A stretch of DNA of 64,000 nt, taken from the NCBI RefSeq assembly GCF_900105345.1, contig NZ_FNSN01000003.1, forward strand, positions 1,054,001 to 1,118,000, written 5' to 3'. Position 1 is the first letter of the stretch; every line of letters starts with the position of its first letter. The position numbers were made by a program, and so were the translations under genes. A model generated the notes under the pieces. That model saw only the letters and a list, made by a program, of their open reading frames with translations. It had not been told where the DNA came from and ran no database searches. Shown piece by piece: positions 25,656-34,168 of this stretch. The stretch is from Arthrobacter woluwensis. Its GTDB lineage: Bacteria; Actinomycetota; Actinomycetes; Actinomycetales; Micrococcaceae.

Positions 25656-25699
25656 TGTTCAGTTTCTTTCAGATGAACGATGTTTCTTCCAACTGAACA
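25656..25699. promoter_or_regulatory. Operator region between the hybrid repressor and the DUF2264 gene
   Basis: TGTTCAGTT (25656-25664) and AACTGAACA (25691-25699) are perfect inverted halves. Overlapping them are two direct repeats 20 bp apart, GTTTCTTTCAGATGAAC (25662-25678) and GTTTCTTCCAACTGAAC (25682-25698). The 20-bp spacing places both on the same helix face. Confidence 0.7.
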
Positions 25700-25782
25700 G
25701 GCCCGCACCTAGCGTGGTCAAGAGCTGTCCGGGGTCTGACCGCCCAGCGCCGCCTCTGCGGCGCCCTCGGGCAGGGGAGAGG

Positions 25783-27798
25783 GTGAATGGACAGGTGAAC
25801 GACGACGCCGCGCAGCGCCGCGCGTACTGGTTCGGCTTCGCGGACCGGCAGCTCCTCGCGGTGCGGCCGTACTTCTCGCCGGGACACGCCTTGCTGCGGC
25901 TCCCTGGACGCCCGGCGTTCTCCGGCGTCCGCTCCGACGAACTCGAAGGCTTCGCCCGCACGTTCCTGCTGGCGGCGCTGCGGGTCGCGGGGTCCGGCGG
26001 CGACGACCCGCACGGACATCTGGACTGGTACCGCCCGGGACTGGTGGCGGGCGCGGCGCGATGGACGGATGAGGGCGCCGACGCGGAGCGGGCAGCGGGC
26101 AAGGTCGCCGACGAATCCTGGAACCTCGTCGTCAGCCGGACCCAGGCCCTGGTCGAGGCGGCGTCCGTGGCGATCGGCCTGCAGCTGACCCGGCCCTGGC
26201 TCTGGGACCGCCTGGATCCGCAGGAACAGGACACGGTCGCGTCCTGGCTGCAGGGCGCCGGAACCGCCGACCCCTGGGACAACAACTGGGTCCTGTTCAA
26301 TGCTCACGTGGCGGAGTTCCTGGCCGGCGTGGGCCGTGACCACAACCCGGATCACATCACCGCGGCCCTGGACCGGATCGAGGACTGGGCCGTGGACGGC
26401 GGTTGGTACCGCGACGGGGACAATGGCGGCACCGGCGACTTCTTCGACTACTACTGCGGCTGGGCCCTGCACCTCTACCCGCTGCTCTGGTGCCGGTTCG
26501 CCGCAGACCGGGCGGTCGGCGGCCCTCACCCCTGGGCGGCCGACCGGCTGCCCCGGTACCGGGAACGGCTGAGCGAGTTCCTCCGGACGTACCCGGGCTT
26601 CTTCGGCGGCGGAGGGGAGCCGGTCTTCCACGGCCGCTCGCTGACCTACCGTTTCGCCGCGGCCGCTCCGCTGGCCCTGGGCGCGCTGTTCCTGGAACCG
26701 GGCGAGCCGGGCGGGGACGCGGAGTCACTGGCACGGGCCGGGACCCTGGCCACGGCGACCCTCCGGTACTTCGACACCCCGGCGGCGTTCCCGGACGGAA
26801 TCGCCTGCCTCGGCTGGCAGGGGCCGTACGAGCCGATGATCCAGAACTATTCCGGACCCGGCTCGCCGTACTGGTCCTCGAAGGCGTTCCTGGCGCTCCT
26901 GCTCCCAGAGGGCAGTCACTTCTGGAACACGCCTGCCGAAACGACCCCGGCACGTCCGGACGAAACCACTCTCATCCCCGGTCCCGGCTTCCTCCTGCAT
27001 CGCGGACCGGACGGGATCGCCCAGCTGGCCAACCACGGCAGCGACAAGCACTACGGCCCCCACAGTGACAACGCTCTCTACAGCCGCTTCGCCTACTCCA
27101 GCCACACGGGGCCGTTGCGGCTGCCGGGGCAGGGTCTCGGCAGCGGCACCGACCCCGTCCCGTCCGAGGCGGTGGACAATCACCTGGCCGTGCTCGACGC
27201 CGCGGGCCGTGCCTCGTGGCGCAGCCGCATCCACCGTCTGGAGACCGGCCCCGGCACAGTCCACGGAGCGACCGCCGCGAGTTTCCACCGGCCGGTCTGG
27301 ACGGTCACGGAGGACGAGGCGGAGCAGCCCCTCACCGTCGCCACCGGCACGACGGCGCATGGCGGCTACCAGCTGCGCGTGTACCGGGTGCAGCTTCTGT
27401 CGGGTCCTGCCGGCCGGTACGACGGATGGTCCGTCCGCGAGGGAGGCTGGGCCGTCACTCCCGGGGTCCACGCCACCCTGTGGCCGCTCACGCAGGGCCC
27501 GCTCGTGCAGGGTCCTCACGCGCAGGGGAGCGCCGCCGTCGTCGTCGGGGAGATGCAGGGGACCACCGCCTTCGGTGAGGCGCGGTGCCCGACGGTCACC
27601 ACCTCGCTGAGTGCCGCCACGACCCTCCTCGCCTCCGTGCATCACCTCGGGCTGGAGGCGCCCGGGCACCGGCCCGGACCGTTCACCCTCACCGAAAGCG
27701 GGGGATGGGTGCGGGCGTCGGTCCGGATGCTCCCCCTCCAGGACGAGGAGGGGGAACCGTTCACCCTCGGACTCGAGTTCAGGACACCCGGGACGTGA
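25783..27798 (+). CDS. DUF2264-family protein, probable glycan-degradation enzyme
   Basis: About 671 aa. N-terminal (alpha/alpha)6-type helical domain with RAYWFGFADRQLLAVRPYFS, the characteristic opening of DUF2264 proteins, then GTADPWDNNWVLFNAHVAEF and GDFFDYYCGWALHLYPLLW. The C-terminal third is beta-rich, as in the family. DUF2264 proteins are found with rhamnogalacturonan/pectin and other plant-glycan loci, but no activity can be assigned from sequence. Start is uncertain between GTG 25783 (AGGGGAG 3 nt upstream) and GTG 25795. It is divergent from a sugar-type repressor, whose operators lie just upstream. The 3' end overlaps the convergent permease gene by 20 bp. Confidence 0.8.
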   Translation: MNGQVNDDAAQRRAYWFGFADRQLLAVRPYFSPGHALLRLPGRPAFSGVRSDELEGFARTFLLAALRVAGSGGDDPHGHLDWYRPGLVAGAARWTDEGADAERAAGKVADESWNLVVSRTQALVEAASVAIGLQLTRPWLWDRLDPQEQDTVASWLQGAGTADPWDNNWVLFNAHVAEFLAGVGRDHNPDHITAALDRIEDWAVDGGWYRDGDNGGTGDFFDYYCGWALHLYPLLWCRFAADRAVGGPHPWAADRLPRYRERLSEFLRTYPGFFGGGGEPVFHGRSLTYRFAAAAPLALGALFLEPGEPGGDAESLARAGTLATATLRYFDTPAAFPDGIACLGWQGPYEPMIQNYSGPGSPYWSSKAFLALLLPEGSHFWNTPAETTPARPDETTLIPGPGFLLHRGPDGIAQLANHGSDKHYGPHSDNALYSRFAYSSHTGPLRLPGQGLGSGTDPVPSEAVDNHLAVLDAAGRASWRSRIHRLETGPGTVHGATAASFHRPVWTVTEDEAEQPLTVATGTTAHGGYQLRVYRVQLLSGPAGRYDGWSVREGGWAVTPGVHATLWPLTQGPLVQGPHAQGSAAVVVGEMQGTTAFGEARCPTVTTSLSAATTLLASVHHLGLEAPGHRPGPFTLTESGGWVRASVRMLPLQDEEGEPFTLGLEFRTPGT

Positions 27799-29266
27799 AG
27801 TAGGCGCGGGTCGCGGAGGAGAAGCGCGCCCAGAGCAGCAGGCCGATCCCCAGGACGGCCAGCACCAGCACGACCAGCAGGATCCCGCCCACGCCGCCGG
27901 CGGCGGTCTGCGAGAACTCGGGCTTCGCCCACTGGACGATCCCGGACACGAAGGCCACGGTGAGCAGCACCCCGCCCAGGAGCGGCAGGATGCCCCGCAG
28001 CCAGAGGTTCCGGGCCGAGTCCCGCAGCGTGTGCCGGAAGGTCCAGACGCACGCGAACGCGGTGACGGCGTAGTAGAAGGCGATGAAGACCGTCACCGCA
28101 TTGGCGGAGTCGATCATGACGTTGGCGCCGAGGAAGGTCAGCACGAGGTAGTAGACCCCGGCGGCGCCGAACACCACCCAGGAGACCGTGCGAGGCGCCT
28201 GTGTGACCGGTTCCACGGAACCGAGGCGTGCGGGCAGCGCGCCCTGACGGCCCATCGCCAGCAGGCTGCGCGTCACCGGGAGCACCGTCGCCTGGGCGCC
28301 GGAGAGGATCGAGCCCAGCAAGGACACGAGGACCACCCATCCCCACGGTCCCAGAGCCGTCTCCCGCAGGGCGCCCATGACGTCGCCGGAGTTGTCCGGG
28401 TTGCCGAGGCCGATGCCGTTGGTGTCCGTGGAAGCGAACATCATGAGCAGCACCGTGAGGGCCAGGTAGATCAGGACGAGGGCCACGGTGGAGAGCAGCG
28501 CGCCCCGGCCGGGGGTGCGGGCGGGATCGTCGCTCTCCTCATTCAGGGAGAAGCAGGTGTCCCAGCCCCAGAAGAGGAAGATCGCCAGGAGCACGCCCTG
28601 CCCGAGCCGGGACGGGTCCTGGAGCGCGGCGCCCAGATCGAACCAGCCCCAGTGGAAGACCTCGGCCGAGCCGTCGCGGACCACGCCCACCACGAGGGCG
28701 ATCGCCAGGACGCCCAGGGCGATGTACTGCACATAGGTCAGGGTGCGCTGGACGTTCTCGCCCATCCGGATGCCCCGCGAGTTGACCCAGCACATGCCGG
28801 CCATGATGACCAGCGCCGTCGGGACGGTCAGCCAGGGGGACACTTCCCAGGAGCCCCGAGAGATGAGGGCCCACAGGTACTGCGCCGCCACGTGCCCCAG
28901 ATTCACCAGGACCACGACGCTCGCCACGGCCGTGGCGAAACCGGCCGCCCACCCGCTGTACGGCCCGAAAGCGCGCCGGACCCACGTGAAGGACGTCCCG
29001 CAATCAGGTTCGCGCGCGTTGAGCTCCCGGAAGGCCAGAGCCACCAGGAGCACCGGCGCGAAGCCGAGCAGGAGTGCCAAGGGGGCGAAGTCGCCCACCC
29101 GGGACACGATCAGACCCAGCGTCACGGACAGTGCGAAGACGGGCGCCGTGGAGGCCATGCCCAGCATGGTCAGATCGCCGAGGTCCAGGATCCCGGCCCG
29201 GAGGCCCTTCGGCGAGACGGCGACGGCGGACGAGGGGCCGCCGTCGGTGATGCCCTGACGGCTCAT
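27779..29266 (-). CDS. APC-family amino acid/polyamine permease
   Basis: 495-aa inner-membrane transporter with about 12-14 hydrophobic helices. The first helix region (GILDLGDLTMLGMASTAPVF) and LNAREPDCGTSFTWVRRAFG, with the conserved Glu-Pro-Asp-Cys-Gly stretch, are typical of the APC superfamily. It is the last gene of a three-gene minus-strand operon and overlaps the ATP-grasp gene by 4 nt (ATGA). The partner gene suggests that the substrate could be an amine or amino acid used by the ligase, which is inference. Confidence 0.88.
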   Translation of the reverse strand: MSRQGITDGGPSSAVAVSPKGLRAGILDLGDLTMLGMASTAPVFALSVTLGLIVSRVGDFAPLALLLGFAPVLLVALAFRELNAREPDCGTSFTWVRRAFGPYSGWAAGFATAVASVVVLVNLGHVAAQYLWALISRGSWEVSPWLTVPTALVIMAGMCWVNSRGIRMGENVQRTLTYVQYIALGVLAIALVVGVVRDGSAEVFHWGWFDLGAALQDPSRLGQGVLLAIFLFWGWDTCFSLNEESDDPARTPGRGALLSTVALVLIYLALTVLLMMFASTDTNGIGLGNPDNSGDVMGALRETALGPWGWVVLVSLLGSILSGAQATVLPVTRSLLAMGRQGALPARLGSVEPVTQAPRTVSWVVFGAAGVYYLVLTFLGANVMIDSANAVTVFIAFYYAVTAFACVWTFRHTLRDSARNLWLRGILPLLGGVLLTVAFVSGIVQWAKPEFSQTAAGGVGGILLVVLVLAVLGIGLLLWARFSSATRAYFTSRVS

Positions 29267-30486
29267 GCCGCACCTCCTGTGAACGCCTGCGCGGCTTCGG
29301 CTTCCAGCTCCGCGGCGGTGGGCGCCGGGGCATCGATGATGTTCGGGACGAAACGGCAGAAGAAGTCCGTGACGGGGCCGTCCGACTCCCGGATGCCGCA
29401 GCCCACGGACTCGCCGCCCACCACCCAGAGGCCCAGGACCGGGTGGCTGCCGTCGAAGTCAGGGAGCTCCTGGTACTGCTGGTAGCACCAGCCTTCCCGG
29501 CCGTAGTCGCCGGGCTGTTCGAGGTCGATGCCCGGGGCGTGGATGCGGATGTTGTCGCCTTCGCGGCCGTGCAGGGGCTTGGCCACCCAAGCGGTCAGGT
29601 CGCGAGGCGAGTCCAGATACGCGGGCAGGAGGTTCGGGTGCCCGGGGTAGAGATGCCAGAGGGCTGCGAGGAGCGCCTTGTTGGAGAGGAGCATCTTCCA
29701 CGCCGGCTCCACCCACTGCGGGTTGACCTCACGCCGCAGGAGGTACTGGCCGAAGGGCTCCTTGGCCATGAGCTCCCACGGGTACAGCTTGAAGATGGTG
29801 CTGATGGGGAAGTCGTCCATGTCCACGAACCGCTGGTACCCGTGGTTCCAGCCGATGTCGGACATGTTGATCCCGACGGTCGCCCAGCCGGCCTGTTCGG
29901 CCACGTCCCGCATGTAGCCCGTGGTCATCCAGTCCTCGCCGGAGTCCTCTTCCTCCGCGTGCGCCAGGTGCAGACGGGACATGCCGGTCCGGGCCTGGTA
30001 GCGGCGCCACTGCTCGATCAGCGCCTCGTGGATCCCGTTCCACTGATCCTTCTCCGGCATGACGTCCTGCAGCCAGTACCACTGGGCGAGCGACGCCTCG
30101 ATCAGACCGGTGGGGGTGTCCGCGTTGTATTCGAACAGCTTGGCGTCCCCGCCCTTGCCGTCGTAGGCGAAGTCGAAGCGGCCGTAGATGTCCAGGTCGC
30201 CGGCCTCCAGGGACGCGACGGCGAGCTCACGCGCCTCGGGCCCGATGCCCAGGTCACCCATCGCCCCTGTGCCCAGGAATCGCGCGGCCTCCAGGCACAT
30301 GCGGTGCATCTCTTCGGCCACGAGTTCCAGGCGTTCCACCTCGTCCATCTGGAATTCGTAGTAGGCGTTCTCGTGCCAGTACTCCACCTGGGTGCCGTCC
30401 GGCTTGGTGCTCGTGGAGAACACCAGCCCCACGGATTCGATCTTCTCGCGCCAGTCCGGGCGAGGGGTGGAGGGTTTGCGTTCCAT
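29263..30486 (-). CDS. Glutathionylspermidine synthase-family ATP-grasp ligase (YgiC-like)
   Basis: 407 aa. Family motifs are YEFQMDEVERLELVAEEMHR, DIYGRFDFAYDGKGGDAKLF, EYNADTPTGLIEAS and KPLHGREGDNIRI; GREGDN is the ATP-grasp glycine loop. Only the synthetase half is present, with no amidase domain as in E. coli Gsp. Actinobacteria use mycothiol rather than glutathione, so the true substrate is probably another peptide/amine pair. The upstream protein resembles YgiB, and ygiB-ygiC neighbours are known in Proteobacteria, so the pair is conserved across phyla. Confidence 0.87.
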   Translation of the reverse strand: MERKPSTPRPDWREKIESVGLVFSTSTKPDGTQVEYWHENAYYEFQMDEVERLELVAEEMHRMCLEAARFLGTGAMGDLGIGPEARELAVASLEAGDLDIYGRFDFAYDGKGGDAKLFEYNADTPTGLIEASLAQWYWLQDVMPEKDQWNGIHEALIEQWRRYQARTGMSRLHLAHAEEEDSGEDWMTTGYMRDVAEQAGWATVGINMSDIGWNHGYQRFVDMDDFPISTIFKLYPWELMAKEPFGQYLLRREVNPQWVEPAWKMLLSNKALLAALWHLYPGHPNLLPAYLDSPRDLTAWVAKPLHGREGDNIRIHAPGIDLEQPGDYGREGWCYQQYQELPDFDGSHPVLGLWVVGGESVGCGIRESDGPVTDFFCRFVPNIIDAPAPTAAELEAEAAQAFTGGAA

Positions 30487-30488
30487 GC

Positions 30489-31211
30489 TCAGCCTCCCGT
30501 GCTTCGGCCGCCGGAGCTCTTGCCGAAGCCGCCGCGGCTCGTCGTGCTCTTGGTGAAGCTGCCGCCCTTGGAGGAGAAGCCCTTCGCGGCGTGGGAACCC
30601 TTGGGGAGGGTGGACGTGCCGCCCGAGTAGTTCTTCACCGAGGAGCCGATCGCGGGGATGCTGCTGCCGCGGGGGAAGAAGTACCAGCCGTAGTGCGCGT
30701 GGCTCCGTCCGGCCGTGCTGCTGGCCCCGGAGTCCTCACACTTCGAGTCCTCCACGCGCTGCTGCGTGGATTCGTCGGTGCAGACCTGGGCGTAATCGTC
30801 GTCGTCGTTCTGGCTGGCGACCACGGCCGTGATCGTGCCGGCCAGCAGGGCGGTCACACCGAGGGTGATGACGACGGTGCGCCGCCGCTTCCGCTTGGTG
30901 TTCCGGCGTTCGGTGGCCTCGGCTTCGAGGGCGAACGGGTCGACGGCGGGTGCGGGTTCGCTGCCGTACCCGGCGGGGGAGTGACCCGGAGCCGCTCCGC
31001 CGTGGGGCGGAATGCCGGCGCCGTAGGGCGGCTGTCCGGGAGCGCCGGCCGCCGCGAGGTCTTCATGCAGCGGCGGCTGAGGCGGCTGCCAGGGAGGGGT
31101 GGGGGAGGAGCCGTCCTTGCGCCGTCCCGCACCACTGTCCGCCGGTGGCATGCCGGCGGGATCCCCCTGTGGGGGCTGCTCCGCTCCGGACGGTGTGTCG
31201 TTGTGGGCCAT
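30489..31211 (-). CDS. YgiB/DUF1190-like membrane-anchored protein with Ser/Gly-rich tail
   Basis: 240 aa. A Pro/Gly-rich cytoplasmic N-terminus (about 1-100) is followed by RRRTVVITLGVTALLAGTIT, a single membrane helix, and an outside domain with a Cys pair (VCTDESTQQRVEDSKCED), then HYGWYFFPRG and a long Ser/Thr/Gly tail ending SRGGFGKSSGGRSTGG. The Cys pair, 'YGWYF' box and 'GGFG' ending match DUF1190/YgiB proteins. The ATG at 31211 has GAGGAAAGG upstream. It precedes the ATP-grasp gene by 2 bp, so the two probably act together, perhaps with this protein as surface target or partner. Confidence 0.7.
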   Translation of the reverse strand: MAHNDTPSGAEQPPQGDPAGMPPADSGAGRRKDGSSPTPPWQPPQPPLHEDLAAAGAPGQPPYGAGIPPHGGAAPGHSPAGYGSEPAPAVDPFALEAEATERRNTKRKRRRTVVITLGVTALLAGTITAVVASQNDDDDYAQVCTDESTQQRVEDSKCEDSGASSTAGRSHAHYGWYFFPRGSSIPAIGSSVKNYSGGTSTLPKGSHAAKGFSSKGGSFTKSTTSRGGFGKSSGGRSTGG

Positions 31212-31421
31212 AGGCCTTTCCTCCCCGCGAGTGCTTCCGTGGCGTGGCGCCTCGGCCCGGCAGGCGGGCGGCGCATCCGGCACGGTGTGACCGATCACGC
31301 TCAGTGTACTGAGACGGGACCGGAAAGGGAGGCGGATGACATGGGGAGGACTGCCCATCGCCCCCGGAGGCGCCGAGACCGACCTTCCGCAGGCCCCGGC
31401 CCGGCCTGCGAGACTGGTGGC

Positions 31422-32990
31422 ATGACGCAGACGCAGAACTGGGCGCTGACCCGCACCTGGGCCCGGAGACTGTTCGGGGTGCAACGGCCCGGGCTCGGAC
31501 TCGTCCTGGCGATCGTCCTCCCGGCTGTCCTGGAGGCCGCGGTCACCGCCACCGGTTTCCGGGACTTCCCGGTCGTCATGCTCCTGCATCTGGCGGTGGC
31601 GGTCCTGGTGGCCGCGCTCGGCGGGCTCTGGCCGGCCGTTCTGGCTTCAGTGGTCGCGACCCTGCTGCTCAATCTCTTCTCCACCCAGCCCATCGGGTCC
31701 TTCCACATGGTCGACCCGAAAGCGGCGGTGACCGTCGTGATCTTCCTGGTGGTGGCGTGCTCCATGGCGCTCGCGGTCGGCCTGGCCGGGCGTCGCGCGA
31801 TCCAGGCGGAACAGGCCCGCGACGAGGCCTCCCTCCTCAACGGTCTGGCGCTGCGCATCCTGGGTTCGGATGACTCTCTCGAGTCCTTCCTGCACCGCCT
31901 GAGCGAAACGCTGGATGGCCGCCCGGTCTCCCTGCTCTCCATGGAGGACGACGGCGCGTGGCCGCAGGGCGCGCAGGTGGAACGCCTGCTCGCCAGCACG
32001 TCGCCCGAGGCGCCGGTGCGGTCGGCGGCCGCGGAGGCCGCCGTCGCCGTCGGGGACCAGTACCGGCTCCTGGTGGGCGGAGCCGAACTGGACGCCCGGC
32101 AGCAGCACCTGCTCGGGGCGTTCGTCGCCCTGGTGGTGGCCGTGCGGGAGCGGCAGGAACTCGTGGTCAGCCAGCGGGAGAACGCGAAGCTCAGTGAAGG
32201 CAACGTCATGCGCACGGCCATCCTCCAGGCCGTGTCCCACGATCTGCGCACGCCGATCGCGGCTATCAAGCTCAATGTGGCCACGCTGCGCCAGCCGGGC
32301 ATCGAATTCAGTGCGGAGGAACGGGCGGAGCTCCTGGCCTCGGTGGAGGATTACACGGACCGGCTGTCGTCGCTCGTGGCGAATCTGCTGGACATGTCCC
32401 GGCTCACGGGTGATTCGGCTGCGCCGCTGCTTCAGCCTGTGCGCTGGAACCAGGTGATGGGATCGGCCCTCCAAGGCGTCCCGGCCGGCCTGGTGACGGT
32501 GGATGTCGACGGACGGCCGCCCGTGGAAGCGGACCCGGGCATGCTGGAACGGGTGGTGGCGAACATCGTGGAGAACGCCGTCCGGCACGGGCGCGGCTCC
32601 CGGATCATCCTCACGGCCCGGGAAGGCGTGGTGCTGTGCGGGCGGCCCGCCGCGGAACTGCGGCTGGCGGACCACGGCCCGGGCATGGACCTGGAACGAC
32701 AGGAAGAGCTGTTCCGGCCCTTCCAGAGCCTCCACGATTCCTCGCAGGGAGGGGTCCGGGGCGTGGGCCTGGGGCTTGCCGTCGCCCGCGGCTTCACCCA
32801 GGCGATGGGCGGGCGGCTCCACGCGGAGGAGACGCCGGGTGGTGGCGTGACGATGGTGCTGACCTTGCCGCTGTCCGCGGGCCCGGGCGAGGCTGGAAGG
32901 GGCCAGGCGGGACCGGGCCAGGCGGGACCGGGCCACGTGGGACCGGGTCCGGCGGACACGAACGCATCGACGACGGAGGGGCGGCCATGA
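31422..32990 (+). CDS. KdpD-like sensor histidine kinase (DUF4118 membrane domain)
   Basis: 522 aa. Four membrane helices in the first ~120 residues form a DUF4118 unit as in KdpD, followed by a weak GAF-like linker. The dimerisation/phosphoacceptor site is AVSHDLRTPIAAIKLNVATL (His273), and the ATPase has NIVENAVRHG and DHGPGMDLERQEELF. The KdpD N-terminal USP/Kdp domains are absent, and no kdpFABC genes are near. The C-terminal tail has a GPGQA-type pentapeptide repeat. It overlaps the response-regulator gene by 4 nt (ATGA). The signal is unknown. Confidence 0.9.
   Translation: MTQTQNWALTRTWARRLFGVQRPGLGLVLAIVLPAVLEAAVTATGFRDFPVVMLLHLAVAVLVAALGGLWPAVLASVVATLLLNLFSTQPIGSFHMVDPKAAVTVVIFLVVACSMALAVGLAGRRAIQAEQARDEASLLNGLALRILGSDDSLESFLHRLSETLDGRPVSLLSMEDDGAWPQGAQVERLLASTSPEAPVRSAAAEAAVAVGDQYRLLVGGAELDARQQHLLGAFVALVVAVRERQELVVSQRENAKLSEGNVMRTAILQAVSHDLRTPIAAIKLNVATLRQPGIEFSAEERAELLASVEDYTDRLSSLVANLLDMSRLTGDSAAPLLQPVRWNQVMGSALQGVPAGLVTVDVDGRPPVEADPGMLERVVANIVENAVRHGRGSRIILTAREGVVLCGRPAAELRLADHGPGMDLERQEELFRPFQSLHDSSQGGVRGVGLGLAVARGFTQAMGGRLHAEETPGGGVTMVLTLPLSAGPGEAGRGQAGPGQAGPGHVGPGPADTNASTTEGRP
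32900..32959 (+). repeat. 15-bp tandem repeat at the 3' end of the kinase gene
   Basis: Units GGGCCAGGCGGGACC (32900-32914, 32915-32929), a variant with two changes (32930-32944) and a degenerate fourth (32945-32959). They encode Gly/Pro/Gln/Ala pentapeptides at the kinase C-terminus, outside the ATPase domain. Confidence 0.85.
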
Positions 32991-33661
32991 CGAAGGTCCT
33001 GGTGGTGGAGGACGAATCCGGCATCGCCCGCGCGCTCCAGCTGAACTTCAAGGCCCACGGTTACCAGCCCCTGCTGGCGCCGAATGCCGCCGTGGCCCGA
33101 CGGCTCGCCGCCGACGAGCAGCCCGAGGTGGTCATCCTGGACCTGGGTCTGCCGGATGAGGACGGCGTGGATTTCATCCGCTGGCTGCGGCAGTGGAGCC
33201 TGGTGCCGGTGATCGTGCTGTCGGCGCGGCACGGGTCGCAGGACAAGGTGGCCGCGCTCGACGCCGGCGCCGATGATTATGTGACCAAGCCTTTCGGCAT
33301 CGAGGAGCTCATGGCGAGGCTGCGGGCGGCGACCCGGCGCTCCGCCGTCGTGCAGGAGATCCCGCAGGTGCAGGGCGCGGATTTCACCGTGGACCTGGCC
33401 GCGCGGAAAGTCACACGCGACGGGGCGGAGGTGCGGCTGACGCCCACGGAGTGGAGCATCCTCGAGATCCTGGTGCGGAATCAGGGCCGGCTGGTCAGCC
33501 AGCAGCAGCTCCTCCTGCAGGTCTGGGGGCCGGCGTATGCCAAGGAGACGCAGTACCTCCGCGTGTACCTGAACCAGTTGCGCCGCAAGCTGGAGAAGGA
33601 CCCCGCCACGCCGCGGCACCTCATCACCGAGGCGGGGATGGGGTACCGCTTCGAGCCGTAG
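32987..33661 (+). CDS. KdpE-like OmpR-family response regulator
   Basis: 224 aa. Receiver domain with VVEDESG, phospho-acceptor Asp52 in VVILDLGLPDEDG, Thr/Ser switch in VIVLSARHG and Lys in DDYVTKPFG. The winged-helix output domain (about 125-224) has LTPTEWSILEILVRNQGRLV and YLRVYLNQLRRKLE, then AGMGYRFEP. Translationally coupled to the kinase by an ATGA overlap, so they form one two-component system. Targets unknown; the usual KdpE target operon kdpFABC is not in this window. Confidence 0.92.
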   Translation: MTKVLVVEDESGIARALQLNFKAHGYQPLLAPNAAVARRLAADEQPEVVILDLGLPDEDGVDFIRWLRQWSLVPVIVLSARHGSQDKVAALDAGADDYVTKPFGIEELMARLRAATRRSAVVQEIPQVQGADFTVDLAARKVTRDGAEVRLTPTEWSILEILVRNQGRLVSQQQLLLQVWGPAYAKETQYLRVYLNQLRRKLEKDPATPRHLITEAGMGYRFEP

Positions 33662-33670
33662 GGGCGCAGG

Positions 33671-34084
33671 TCAGGCCTTCACCATGAAGCGGGAGGGATC
33701 GTCCAGCGGTCCGAAACCGTACTGCTCATAGAGCCCGTGCGCGTCGGCGGTCGCCAGGAGCACGCGCCGCAGGCCCAGGGGCTCGAGGTCGGCGATGACC
33801 CCGGCGATCAGATCCTTGCCGACGCCCTGGCCCCGGACCGCGGGATCCACGAAGACATCGCAGAGCCACGCGAAGGTCACCGCGTCGGTGACCACCCGGG
33901 CGTAGGCGACCTGCCGGCCCGTGGCCCGGTCGAACACCCCGTAGTTCCGAGACGAATCCATGGCGGCGTCCTGCGTCCGCCGCGGCCGGCCCTGAGCCCA
34001 GTAGGACTGCTCGCTGAGCCAGCGGTGCACCTGCTCACGGTCCATGTCATCGAGCTGGGCGGAGAAACGGTAGGCGGAGTCCAT
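33671..34084 (-). CDS. GNAT-family N-acetyltransferase
   Basis: 137-aa acetyl-CoA-dependent acetyltransferase. The acetyl-CoA loop is seen in VDPAVRGQGVGKDLIAGVIA (R/Q-x-x-G-x-G/A), preceded by the beta-4 strand FAWLCDVFVDP. The short length and C-terminal YEQYGFGPLDDPSRFMV fit small GNATs like YjdJ/Aac-related proteins. Substrate unknown. It is convergent with the response-regulator gene (9 bp between stop codons). Confidence 0.85.
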   Translation of the reverse strand: MDSAYRFSAQLDDMDREQVHRWLSEQSYWAQGRPRRTQDAAMDSSRNYGVFDRATGRQVAYARVVTDAVTFAWLCDVFVDPAVRGQGVGKDLIAGVIADLEPLGLRRVLLATADAHGLYEQYGFGPLDDPSRFMVKA

Positions 34085-34156
34085 GGCTTCACGCTAGTCC
34101 GGACCCCCGGGGGCGGCGAGTCGAAACGGGCCGTTCCCGGTCGCTGGGGCCTTTAG

Positions 34157-34162
34157 TAGGCT
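34157..34162 (+). promoter_or_regulatory. -10 box for leaderless MOSC-gene transcript
   Basis: TAGGCT lies exactly 6 nt before the ATG, with no ribosome-binding site. Confidence 0.55.
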
Positions 34163-34168
34163 GGTCGC

